DNA from: Virgibacillus proomii
GTDB taxonomy: Bacteria > Bacillota > Bacilli > Bacillales > Amphibacillaceae
DNA length: 64,000 bases
Direction: 5' to 3'
NCBI RefSeq assembly: GCF_018916875.1
Contig: NZ_JAHLNO010000019.1
Location: forward strand, 1 to 64,000
A program made the position numbers and the translations under genes. Positions 25,827 to 34,887 of the stretch are shown here, piece by piece (the stretch's first letter is position 1; every line of letters begins with the position of its first letter). The notes below the pieces were generated by a model. That model ran no database searches. It saw only the letters and a list, made by a program, of their open reading frames with translations, and was not told where the DNA came from.

Positions 25827-26932
25827 ATGATGAATTATTCTTTGCTTGATAAATATGGATTGCGACGCGTAATTAATGCCAGTGGCAGAATGAGTATACT
25901 TGCTGTCTCTGCCCCATCCGATAAAGTTATGAAGGCGATGAAGATAGGCGGACAAAACTATGTCGAGATTCCTGAATTAATGAATAAATCTGGAAATTAT
26001 ATCGCAAATATCTTAAATTGTGAATCTGCAATGTTGTAAATTCGGCTTCGAGTGGAATTGTTTTATCCATAGCTGCATTGGTACTAGAGGAGACAGGAGA
26101 TTAAGTGAGAAATTACATCAGAAATCGATTATTAAAAATGAAATCATTATGTTAAAGGGGCAAAATGTACAATATGGCGCACCAATGGAGACAATGATTG
26201 CTCTTGGCGGAGGGCAATTAGTGGAAGCAGGCTATGCAAATGAGGGAAAAAGAGAACATATATCTGATGCGATAAATGAAAATACTGCTGCTATTTTTTT
26301 TGTTAAGTCCCATCATGCAGTACAAAAAAATATGCTTTCTTTAGAGGAAGCATGGGAAGTAGCAAAAGAAAATAATGTTCCTTTTCTTGTAGATACAGCT
26401 GCAGAGAAGGATTTAAAGAAATACCCACAAATTTCAGACTTAGTTGTTTACAGTGGTTCGAAAGCAATTGAGGGACCAACTTCAGGAATTGTTGCTGGCA
26501 AATCAGCATATATTGACTGGGTTAAAAATCAGCTACATATTATTGGTCGCAGTATGAAGGTGGGGAAGGAAGCTATATTTGGATTACTACAGGCAATGGA
26601 TGATTATTATATAAAAGCTGATACAAGGGAACAGGATAAACAACAATTAGCAGTACTTAAGCAACTAGAAGCATTGGAAGGTGTTCGTGTTTGGATTATT
26701 CAAGATGAGGCAGGACGTCCTATTTCCAGAGCACGTATTTTTATTGATAAAGCAGTAACTTGTAAATCAGCAGAAGAAATTACGGATCAATTAAAAAAAA
26801 GGTGAAGTTGCTATATATACACGCGATTATGGTGTTAAGCAAGGATTTTTTGATATCGATCCACGTCCGTTAAAAAAGGGGGATATTCAGATTATAATTA
26901 ATCAGTTAAGGGATATTTTAGGTGGTATATGA
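25827..26932 (+). pseudogene. DgaE-like PLP-dependent ammonia lyase, frameshifted
   Basis: The reading frame for a SelA/DgaE-type PLP enzyme of about 368 residues is present from MMNYSLLDKYGLRRVINASG to the TGA at 26930, but it needs three corrections. A base is missing at about 26034 (before VNSASSGIVLSI), another near 26075 (before RGDRRLSEKL), and there is an extra A in the run of eight As at 26793-26800 (before GEVAIYTRDYGV). The PLP lysine is in YSGSKAIEGPTSG. The family eliminates ammonia from D-glucosaminate 6-phosphate to give a 2-keto-3-deoxy acid for the following aldolase. As read it cannot make a full enzyme unless these are sequencing errors. Confidence 0.85.
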
Positions 26933-27688
26933 ATGACAAATATAGATAAATATTTTTATAGAGACAGAGTGAGTCTAAACGTCTTAGCAAATAGTATAGA
27001 AAACGCAAAGGAAGTCTATGAAGCGGCAGAAGGAAATGTGTTAATCGGTTTATTATCGAAAAACTATGATACGCTTGATGAAGCAGTATCTTCCATGAAA
27101 AAATATGATGCAGCTATAGATGGAGCAGTGTCCATTGGATTGGGGGGCGGTGATAGTAAACAAGCTGTTATGGTTGCTAATATCGTCAAGTTTTATGAAG
27201 GAAGTCATATAAACCAAGTATTTCCATTGGTTGGTACAACTCGTGCTAACCTAGGTAATCGAGACAGTTGGATTAATGCTTTAGTTTCTCCATCTGGAAA
27301 AGCTGGTTATGTCACTATTTCTACGGGTACAATAAGTTCAAACATGAAAGAACAAGCTGTTGTTCCAATACAATCCGCAATTGCATTAGTTAAAGATATG
27401 GGTGGAAATGCCCTTAAGTTTTATCCAATGGACGGTCTTGCATGCAAAGAAGAGCTTCATGCTGTTACAAAAGCGTGTGCCAAAGCTAATTTTGCACTAG
27501 AACCTACCGGCGGGATTAATTTAAATAACTTTGAGATAATCTTAGATATGGCATTAGAAGTAGGGGTTCCTAGGATTATTCCGCATGTTTATTCATCTAT
27601 TGTAAATAAAGAAACTGGTAAAACAAATGTTGAAGACGTAAAAACATTGGTAACAACCATGAAACGTTTAGTCGATAAACATGCTTAG
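26933..27688 (+). CDS. KDGP aldolase (DgaF-like), EF_0839 family
   Basis: A 251-residue TIM-barrel aldolase. GGNALKFYPMDGLACKEEL holds the presumed Schiff-base lysine, and FALEPTGGINLNNFEIIL the phosphate-binding glycine region. It starts one base after the stop codon of the DgaE-like gene. The family cleaves 2-keto-3-deoxygluconate 6-phosphate-type acids to pyruvate and glyceraldehyde 3-phosphate. Together with the lyase it forms the standard two-step end of glucosaminate-type catabolism. It is intact although its partner is frameshifted. Confidence 0.85.
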   Translation: MTNIDKYFYRDRVSLNVLANSIENAKEVYEAAEGNVLIGLLSKNYDTLDEAVSSMKKYDAAIDGAVSIGLGGGDSKQAVMVANIVKFYEGSHINQVFPLVGTTRANLGNRDSWINALVSPSGKAGYVTISTGTISSNMKEQAVVPIQSAIALVKDMGGNALKFYPMDGLACKEELHAVTKACAKANFALEPTGGINLNNFEIILDMALEVGVPRIIPHVYSSIVNKETGKTNVEDVKTLVTTMKRLVDKHA

Positions 27689-28337
27689 AGTCAACTTCAC
27701 TTGTAAAAGAAGAGTTTGTCAATTAAAAAACAAGACCCTTTTTAAGCTTTATTCGCCAATCCAATTAGTTAAGGGGAGAATTATAAATATTCAAGATTGC
27801 TAATGTTTATTTCTCCCTTCTAATTTCGATTTTTCGTATATAGTTAGTAATTCTCATAGTGACTATCAATTCCAGATCATTTCAGTAACCAATAAAATTA
27901 AATAATTCTTAGCTGAGTTGAGAGGTCCCACCATACCAGCTTTTAAACCATTAATTAGATCATCATCAATTGGAGCGCTTTTTTCTTCTGTTCTTCCTTG
28001 CTGCTGTAACTCCAATAATTGGTGCGGCCATAAAAGGATGGGTATTAAAGAGTTCCCATTGGCGTTTCATCGCTTGCTTTTTCTTTTATTATTGTTTTCC
28101 GTATATAGTTTTTTAGGAAGGAATCATGGTAAAAAGAAAACCTCGTGCATACATTCTTTCAAAGTTCCATGAACCTTGCCATAAATTTTAACCTGGAAAA
28201 AACCGGTTCATCCATATAGCAAACATAGATGTTAATAGAATGGAGCCTCTGTTGTTTAACGATAAGAATGTCTGAGAAAATCTTGTTCTTTAGGCAAAGT
28301 AGGACAAACGTTGAGGGGCAAGACTCTATGGATTCTT
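27689..28337. other. gene-poor stretch after the PRD cluster
   Basis: No intact gene. The only recognisable content is the decayed PTS IID fragment at 27922-28085 on the minus strand. No clear terminator for the cluster was found; the run AAGACCCTTTTT near 27730 lacks a good stem. Confidence 0.4.
27922..28085 (-). pseudogene. remnant of mannose-family PTS EIID gene
   Basis: On the minus strand two frames together spell AMKRQWELFNTHPFMAAPII and, after a frameshift, RTEEKSAPIDDDLINGLKAG followed by MVGPL. These are conserved IID motifs of mannose/fructose/sorbose PTS permeases (FFNTHP, SPIIG, ID-xxI-xxKxGxMGPLAG). Everything downstream of GPL is lost. D-glucosaminate PTS systems of the Dga type use this permease family, so the cluster may once have had a conventional PTS transporter. 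Confidence 0.6.
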
Positions 28338-28727
28338 GAAGAAGAAATCTAAAGATAGATAGGAGTGATGGTGAGGGGAAGATGATGATCTATAAATGAA
28401 TCACTTTTTCAAAGAGGGAGACGGTTCTTTTTTAAGCTATAAAATGCGAAAAAAATGTCCGGATAAATGAGGATAATTTAAATCTTTGATTCAAATCTAA
28501 ATAAGAAAAACACTAACTAAATTAAAGAATGGTTGATCAGAGATAGTTTTCTATATTTATTACTGAGGTTACATGATGAAAATAGAGTATAGAAATGGGC
28601 GTATGGCAGGGCACTATAAAATGATGAAGATATAGGATGAATGTTTTTTGGATCGTATATAATATATTGCTTAATGGTGAAGGGGAATTTTCTATTTTTA
28701 AGCATAGGATTGCCTCTAAGCTAATCT

Positions 28728-29111
28728 TTACTTTTGTGTTTCCTTGTTCATAAACTGCCAAAACCTTACTAACTTATCTACGTTTTCAATTGGATTCTTG
28801 CTCAATTCACTTAAAAGTTGTTTTGCTTTCAATTGCTTTACAGTTAATAATTCGGTATCCGTTAAAATAAAGCCGTCAGTGATTTCATACTTAACAGGAT
28901 GCTTTGGCTCGTCAATAATACCTAATAAATAATCTGTTGAAACATTCAGTTTTCTGGCTAGTAATCTAACTGTCTCCAGAGACGGCTCATTTCTCCCTTG
29001 TTCATAATAACCATACGCGCTAGTAGTAATATTTAGCTCCTTGGCAAGATCCTTTTGACTATAGCCAGCTTCAACTCGCACATCAGTTAATCGCTCACTA
29101 AATCTGTACAT
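28728..29111 (-). CDS. XRE-family transcriptional regulator (copy 2)
   Basis: A 127-residue paralogue of the regulator at 2575-2964, starting at an ATG with AGGAGGAAA upstream. The N-terminal helix-turn-helix (YSQKDLAKELNITTSAYGYY and EPSLETVRLLARKLNVS) is nearly unchanged, and the C-terminal half (KQLLSELSKNPIENVDKLV) is conserved as well. Selection on both proteins is suggested by protein identity being higher than that of the flanking DNA. Its operator-like palindrome is also conserved. Target genes are unknown. Confidence 0.85.
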   Translation of the reverse strand: MYRFSERLTDVRVEAGYSQKDLAKELNITTSAYGYYEQGRNEPSLETVRLLARKLNVSTDYLLGIIDEPKHPVKYEITDGFILTDTELLTVKQLKAKQLLSELSKNPIENVDKLVRFWQFMNKETQK

Positions 29112-29149
29112 TTAATTTTCCTCCTTTCTATTATTCTTAGCAAAATTAT

Positions 29150-29166
29150 ACAATTAGAAATTGTAA
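29150..29166 (-). promoter_or_regulatory. putative XRE operator, second copy
   Basis: TACAAT-TTCTA-ATTGTA on the minus strand, leading into TATAAT. Same arms as 3003-3019. Confidence 0.55.
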
Positions 29167-29250
29167 AAGAGAGATAAAACAACGAAATTTTGTTTAGTAG
29201 TTTCCTAACAACAAAAGATTGTGTGTAATGAGAAAAAATTAATAAACAGC

Positions 29251-29940
29251 AGTGGATTTTTTTGCTATCAATATCCGTTCTACATGGTGGATATTGTTTT
29301 TGAAAGCCTTTGTCTAGCTTATGCGGTCGTGCTGCTAGCACTTCGAACCCTTTCTAGGATAAGTGATAAGTTAACATCGGCTCGAATCTAAAGGAAGGCC
29401 GACTAAAAGCGTGCTTACCGCTCAGGCGTCGGCATAACCCTGTTGCAGGGGCATGTTTCCTTTATCCGGATGTAAGATGCCATATTTTTCTCATTTTAAA
29501 ATTCTCCTTCTTATTTTGCAACTTTATGAGAAAAAAAGGGCTCCTAAATTCCCGATTCATTTGGATCGACAGGACTAGAGATACTGCTTGAATAGGCATC
29601 ACACGCAGAAAAGTGTTTTTCTTTTCAATGACAAGGAAAGCTACAGCAGCGACACATCGCGATTTTTCAAGGATGTTGCGAACTTAGCCTTTGATCTATT
29701 GTTTCAATTTATCCATTGAATCTATGACTCATTACGGGATAAAAATAATTTAAATTTTTTATTTTTTGTTTAGCTAAGGATTTGCTTAGTGATTTTTGTA
29801 CGATATGAATAATGCGATGATTCCGAAAAGCTATTCGCTTTTCACAACGAGCAGTGTTATATTTTTGCAAACCTAATCCTCTATCATCACTCAAAATTGA
29901 AGAGCTGTGGGAAGAAAAAGCGTCTCTTTCTCGTTATTTA
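29251..29940. other. repeat-rich gene-poor stretch
   Basis: About 29310-29455 is GC-richer and reads like a Bacillaceae intergenic repeat (TTGTCTAGCTTATGCGG, then AAGGCCGACT and CAGGCGTCGG). At 29461 a decayed palindromic element begins (TTTATCCGGATGTAAGATGC, later CTCCTAAATTCCCGATTCAT). At about 29707-29745 some 35 bases match the PRD regulator gene at 46384-46424 (codes SIESM-HYGIK), a scrap of a related gene. No intact gene is seen. Confidence 0.45.
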
Positions 29941-29990
29941 TCCATAATAAGACACGCATTTTGAATAAAATTGTCAAAATACGTGTCTCA
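29941..29990 (-). terminator. terminator-like hairpin of the ABC/propeller operon
   Basis: Minus strand: AGACACGTATTTTGA pairs with TCAAAATGCGTGTCT (one G-T pair) around a short loop and is followed by TATTAT. It lies 59 bp after the last gene of the operon. The U tract is weak. Confidence 0.55.
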
Positions 29991-30048
29991 AAAGCAATCC
30001 AAATATTATTTAACGTTGAAACCGGTCCGGTCAATAATCGAATTTCGT

Positions 30049-32049
30049 TTATTCCAAGACTACCTTTTCATTATGACCACTCTGATCGATCCGATATTTT
30101 TTTTGCTGATTATCTTCATAAAAGATATATTGCTTGTTAAATGTAAAATAAACTGCCGGTCGATCTGTTATTTTTCTGGTAGTTGCATTTTGTAAATTGA
30201 AAGAGTAGATTTTTTGTTGGTCTTTACGATTAATAAACAGGAGCTCCGTATCGGTTAGAATAAAATGTCCTGATATTAGGCCATGAAAATTAGTTTCCGA
30301 TTCGTTCTTCGTATCGTACCGGACAATCTCGGATTTCTCATTGTCATAATAAATATAACGGCCATCAAAAGCTACACTTCTTATCCCTGGAGTTTGAATG
30401 ATTGTCTTTGATTTTCCAGATCTTTTATCGACTTTCCTGATTTCGTCTTCCGCGATAAAGTATATATTGTGATCATCTAAAAAGAAATGACTGACCGTTT
30501 TTAAAAATTCCGCATCTGGATTAAAAATTTTATTCAGATCTAAAAAGCTGTCTTTTTCCGTGTCCAAATTCTTTTCGAAAATAATTTTCTCATGAAAGGT
30601 TTCTGTATTTACTTCGATAATGGAAACTCGAACAAGGGTTTCCTGAAACTTTGACTTGTCATGATCATATTTAATGTAATAAACAAATGGGCCGTTTCCA
30701 TAAATTGCATCCCCAACTGTCGTCAATGATGACATTGGATTTCGGACTAAATCTTTGATCTCTCCAGTTTTTTTATCCTCAAATACAAACGTGTCATCAT
30801 AAAAAAATCGATAGCGCTCATTCTCAAAAGTCTGTCTCATATCATAGTTATAAACATCATATCCTGTATTTTTATAAGACACACACCCGGCAAGGCCAGA
30901 TGCGATAATACAAAGGATTAGCGCAAGACTGGTCGGCTTTAGCCAAAGGTTTCTTTTCCCGGTGCTCCAACTATTCGTATGACGGATCATGATGACAAAA
31001 AACATCCCGATGCCAATGCATAACGTAATCGCAGACAAGATCATCCATGCCGGATTTGAAATCTCCTGGAATAAGATATCCTTTTGCTCTGTAAAAATGT
31101 TATACTCATGTTCATTTCCTCGAAAGAAACCGGTGGCAATCATAAACCCGAGCGGCCCTGGCAAAAAATATTTCGAGGATTCCAGACTGAATCCAAAATA
31201 AGGCACGAGGATTAATGCTGTACTCGTGAATAAGGTAAGGGCATATTTCTTTATGCATACTCCAACAAACATAATCAGCATCGCAAAACTTAAATTGCCA
31301 AACAGTTTACATGCTGTCATCCATAAAAATGTTTCAAACAGTGAGAGATCTTTGGTGGATGTCCCAAAATAAGCCAAGCTTTGAAGTGGATAATTTCCAT
31401 TTTCCAATCCATATTTGAAGTAAAAAAATCCGTATTTTAAGGCTGCGCTCAATAGACAAATGATCGTCACTGTGACGAGGACAAGTATCATCTTCGTAGC
31501 AGCTTGAACCTTGATACCTTTTTTGACAGTAAGGATAAGAGCTTCCATTCTGCTTTCATATTCATAGCAAAACACCGGAGTTACAAGTACCAGCAACAAC
31601 AAAAGAAAAAGGAAATCGAGACTGTCATGGGATAGGAGCCCATCCCAACCATTTGTATACAGAAAGTACCGGTTGTCCGGTTGCTCACGGACATAGGAAT
31701 ATTGGTCAAAAAGAAGGTTAAAGCCTTTTTCATTTTGAACGATTTCCTCCAACGGACGTGACACAGCAAGGAATTCTTTCTTGCTTATCTTGCCATCATA
31801 ATAATCGTCATATGCCTTTCGCAAAGCGACATTTGCATTCGAAATTTTTTTTGCTTCTTCAGTAAAAAATGTCTCGGTTTTCTCCAAAACAGGTCCCTTC
31901 ACTTGATCTAAGTAGAAGGAATACGGTTTAGAATTCAACTCTACATCCGGGTTGGCAGACGTGTCAAATACAATCAAAGTTACCAAGCTGAAGATGAAAT
32001 AACAACCGATAAATAGCAAGCCCTTTTGGTACAAAAAGAGCTTTTTCAT
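30049..32049 (-). CDS. ABC-2-type permease fused to an extracytoplasmic beta-propeller
   Basis: A 666-residue protein, start at the ATG at 32049 one base after the upstream stop. Residues 1-390 are an exporter-type membrane domain: a first helix at 10-28, a large outside loop to about 145, then five or six helices. The last helix (371-389) contains a lipobox-like ASGLAGC. Residues about 395-666 form a soluble domain of repeated YIYYDNEKSEIVRYD-like blades resembling DUF5050 beta-propellers. A permease carrying a propeller outside the membrane is unusual and suggests sensing or binding of an extracellular ligand. It is the last gene of the minus-strand operon. Confidence 0.8.
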   Translation of the reverse strand: MKKLFLYQKGLLFIGCYFIFSLVTLIVFDTSANPDVELNSKPYSFYLDQVKGPVLEKTETFFTEEAKKISNANVALRKAYDDYYDGKISKKEFLAVSRPLEEIVQNEKGFNLLFDQYSYVREQPDNRYFLYTNGWDGLLSHDSLDFLFLLLLLVLVTPVFCYEYESRMEALILTVKKGIKVQAATKMILVLVTVTIICLLSAALKYGFFYFKYGLENGNYPLQSLAYFGTSTKDLSLFETFLWMTACKLFGNLSFAMLIMFVGVCIKKYALTLFTSTALILVPYFGFSLESSKYFLPGPLGFMIATGFFRGNEHEYNIFTEQKDILFQEISNPAWMILSAITLCIGIGMFFVIMIRHTNSWSTGKRNLWLKPTSLALILCIIASGLAGCVSYKNTGYDVYNYDMRQTFENERYRFFYDDTFVFEDKKTGEIKDLVRNPMSSLTTVGDAIYGNGPFVYYIKYDHDKSKFQETLVRVSIIEVNTETFHEKIIFEKNLDTEKDSFLDLNKIFNPDAEFLKTVSHFFLDDHNIYFIAEDEIRKVDKRSGKSKTIIQTPGIRSVAFDGRYIYYDNEKSEIVRYDTKNESETNFHGLISGHFILTDTELLFINRKDQQKIYSFNLQNATTRKITDRPAVYFTFNKQYIFYEDNQQKKYRIDQSGHNEKVVLE

Positions 32050-32050
32050 C

Positions 32051-33289
32051 TCATATCTCCATAATGACACGCTTCTTTCCTCCTTTTTTCACTAGAGCGT
32101 TTTTCTTGAGGACCAATGTAATCCCTATACAGCAGCCAATTCCCCATACAGCTGAAAACAATAGGGCCGGAATATAGGCAAGCACTGGAAAGCCAAATAG
32201 ATTTATAAACTCTGTCGTCCGAAATAATTCTCGATTAACAACCAGGATAAACGGATTGATGCTTTTTAACAGCACCTTTCCGGATCCCATGTACGCTTCC
32301 CCAAAATAGATCAACCCGAAAGCTACGAACAGACTCATAATAAAAGGTAACAGAGCGTTTTTAAACAAGGAAGAAATCAGTAAAAATGCCAAACCAAGTA
32401 CAACTATCCCCACAGTTTTTAGCATGCTCGATATCAACGCATACTGAGCCAAACTCACATGAATCGATGAATTTACGAAATTTTCAAGGACGAATAAAGG
32501 TACAGAAGCTCCTTCCATTGATCCAAAAATAATAGAAAAAGAGGCAAAATCGAGCAGCCAAAACCACGTGCAGATAAAGCCAATAAAAATAACAGAAGCC
32601 ACCAGTTTCGCACTGACTGTTTGTTGTCCCCCGAATCTCGTGGTCAACAAGAGGGTGTCCATCTCCGTTTCTTTCTCTGATACAAATACACTCATTAAGG
32701 CATATAGACAGATCAACAACACCAGAAAAGCGGAAAAATCGTAGTGCACATAATATTGGTACATTTCTGTATAGGAAAAATCGGATATTGCTCGTCCTTT
32801 AAACATGTTGGCAATAGCTGCATTTTTCGACATTTCGTACTGATTTCCGACTGATTCGTAAAACTTTATATTTTCTTTGGCGTTCGTTACGATTTTTTGA
32901 GCATAATTGCCATACATATAAGCATGTTCCATTGGTTGCACAAGACACCACTTGAAGAAAAGAAAATCATTGTATATATTTCCGGTATACGTATTGGGAT
33001 TGTCAGTCCTGGTACTTGCTGTCTGATCAGCTGTTTGTTTCTCAAGCGGTTCATAAATAGACATGAGTTTCTGGACTTTTTCTTCTGACATTTCCCCTCT
33101 AAAATCCTCGTACATCTCCCAATATAATTTTTTCCACTTTGGATCCGAAAAGTTCGGGGACAGTAGCGAGTTTTGATGATAAACAGTATAAATTTTGGCA
33201 ACGTTCAGTATGGAAAAGAGAAGTATAGCCACGAGAATAGACGTTTTCAGGAAATGCTTGCGGCATTCAAAAATAATTAAATCTACCAT
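32051..33289 (-). CDS. ABC-2-type transporter permease
   Basis: A 412-residue membrane protein with a first helix (15-35), a long extracytoplasmic segment (about 40-170, including TYTGNIYNDFLFFKW) and five or six further helices with SVFVSEKETEMDTLLLTTRF, typical of ABC-2/NatB-like exporters. Its ATG overlaps the ATPase stop codon. It is paired with the propeller permease that follows: the two probably form a heterodimer driven by the ATPase encoded at 33283-34155. Confidence 0.82.
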   Translation of the reverse strand: MVDLIIFECRKHFLKTSILVAILLFSILNVAKIYTVYHQNSLLSPNFSDPKWKKLYWEMYEDFRGEMSEEKVQKLMSIYEPLEKQTADQTASTRTDNPNTYTGNIYNDFLFFKWCLVQPMEHAYMYGNYAQKIVTNAKENIKFYESVGNQYEMSKNAAIANMFKGRAISDFSYTEMYQYYVHYDFSAFLVLLICLYALMSVFVSEKETEMDTLLLTTRFGGQQTVSAKLVASVIFIGFICTWFWLLDFASFSIIFGSMEGASVPLFVLENFVNSSIHVSLAQYALISSMLKTVGIVVLGLAFLLISSLFKNALLPFIMSLFVAFGLIYFGEAYMGSGKVLLKSINPFILVVNRELFRTTEFINLFGFPVLAYIPALLFSAVWGIGCCIGITLVLKKNALVKKGGKKRVIMEI

Positions 33290-34155
33290 GCTTTTCCAGC
33301 TCCAGAATAGTACAAGAAAACATCTTCCAAATTCGCTTTTACAATCAATGCTTCGGCATCAGGCTTTTCATCTGCAATGACTCTTAAATAAATTTTGTCC
33401 CGATCCCGCATCATATTGCTAATATTAAGACGTTCCAGCTTTTCATCGACCGTTTCATCTGTGGCTGTTACATCCCAAACTTTTCCCGCCATCCCCCTTA
33501 TGAGTTTCTGTGGTGTATCCTGCTTGACAAGTTGGCCACCTTTGAGCAAAATAACTTGGTTAGCGATAAATTCAACATCTGAAACGATATGTGTTGCCAG
33601 TAAAACGATTCTGTTTTCCGAAAATTTCGCAATTAAATTCCGGAATCGTATTCTTTCTTGTGGATCAAGTCCTGCCGTTGGTTCGTCCAGAATCAAGATG
33701 CCCGGATCACCCAACATCGCTTGTACAATCCCGATACGTTGCCGCATCCCCCCGGATAATTCACCAATCTTTTTGTTATGGGCCTCGCTTAAATTGACGA
33801 TATCCAATAATTCCTTTGCCCTTTTCTCCCCTTTTTCTTTGGGAATATCTTTGAGAACACACATATATCGCAAAAAATCCATCACTTCAAAATTTTTGTA
33901 AAACTGCGGGTATTGGGGCAAATAGCCGATCTGAGATAAAAAATCTGTCCCTAGGATTCGCACATCCATTTCATTGATCAGAACTTGCCCTTGGTCACTC
34001 TTTAAAATGCCGACAAAAATATTAATCAGGGTTGTTTTTCCCGCGCCATTCTCCCCTAAAAGTCCATAAATTCCATTTTCCAATTCTGCAGAAAAATTTT
34101 TCAATGCATATTTGCCTCTGTATTGTTTTGAAATATCCTTGAAGGTTACTTTCAC
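33283..34155 (-). CDS. ABC transporter ATP-binding protein, exporter type
   Basis: A 290-residue ATPase with Walker A GENGAGKTT, signature LSGGMRQR, Walker B ILILDEPTAGLD and switch LATHIVSD, as in NatA/BcrA-type exporters. The GTG at 34155 follows GGGAGGGG. It energises the two permeases downstream. The group II intron remnant abuts its ribosome binding site, separating this gene from the upstream lipoprotein and regulator genes. BcrA-like transporters often give resistance to cell-envelope peptides. Confidence 0.88.
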   Translation of the reverse strand: MKVTFKDISKQYRGKYALKNFSAELENGIYGLLGENGAGKTTLINIFVGILKSDQGQVLINEMDVRILGTDFLSQIGYLPQYPQFYKNFEVMDFLRYMCVLKDIPKEKGEKRAKELLDIVNLSEAHNKKIGELSGGMRQRIGIVQAMLGDPGILILDEPTAGLDPQERIRFRNLIAKFSENRIVLLATHIVSDVEFIANQVILLKGGQLVKQDTPQKLIRGMAGKVWDVTATDETVDEKLERLNISNMMRDRDKIYLRVIADEKPDAEALIVKANLEDVFLYYSGAGKAW

Positions 34156-34174
34156 AAATAGCCCCTCCCATGAA

Positions 34175-34860
34175 ATAAAGTGAAATTGAGTAGGAGGGGG
34201 TGATTATCCCTCTACCTCTCATACCACCGTACGTACGGTTCCGTATCTGTTCAATCTTTTGAGTATAGTAACTCATAAAGATGGGAAATGTCTTTTAGTC
34301 CCGTCTTTTCCGACTGGTCCATTTTCTCAATGTTTTGCCGACTTTCCCATGAGATTTTTGTATATTGAATCCAAGGAATGTGGCGGAGATTGCGCCACAG
34401 ACTTTACTTTTCTTTTGGTTTATAATGAGCCCAAGGTCTTTTTCTATGAAATTTGTTATGCTTTGCATAACGCTTTCACCGGCTTGCTCTTAACATTGAT
34501 GACAAAGTCATCGGCGTATCTAATGAAATGATGCCCTCGCTTTTCCAGCTCTCTGCGCAACTTGTGCAGAGAGAAATTTGCTAAAATAGGTGATAGTGAT
34601 CCACCTTGTCTAGGACGTTCCTGCCTGTATGAAAATCAAAGCTCTTTTGAGAGAAGTGCGGGTCTTCATTGGAAGGTCGGCTTGTTGTACCACTTTGACG
34701 TTTCAGAGTCCATGCCGGGCGTATACTAACAATAGCGGTTTTTCCATTCCCCGCTGATTGTTAGTACAATTCTCGTTCTACTTGAATTCTTGAAGTGGGG
34801 AGTCTTCCTGTCAGAAAAAGCGGGAAAAAAGCAGCATTCTTTTTTCAAGAGCTTAAATCT
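34175..34860 (-). mobile_element. degenerate group II intron with reverse transcriptase fragment
   Basis: On the minus strand, frames between about 34640 and 34285 spell ERPRQGGSLSPILANFSLHK, RRELEKRGHHFIRYADDFVI and, after a frameshift, NFIEKDLGLIINQKKSKV, the YADD-containing core of LtrA-type intron reverse transcriptases. The N-terminal part and the maturase/HNH end are missing. Downstream, 34255-34185 reads ACCGTACGTACGGTGGTATG and then CCCCCTCCTACTC, the 3' domain V/VI-like end of such introns. It lies between the lipoprotein and ATPase genes of the same operon and cannot make its own maturase. Confidence 0.75.
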
Positions 34861-34887
34861 TTAAGATGGACGCACACGTTTTATCAT

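Larger units (their letters stand above)
28338..29250. repeat. 0.9-kb duplicated block, copy 2 (contains XRE gene)
   Basis: Matches 2221-3100 in order and orientation. The noncoding parts have diverged by substitutions and small indels; the damaged hairpin at about 28397-28427 keeps its T run. Confidence 0.65.
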
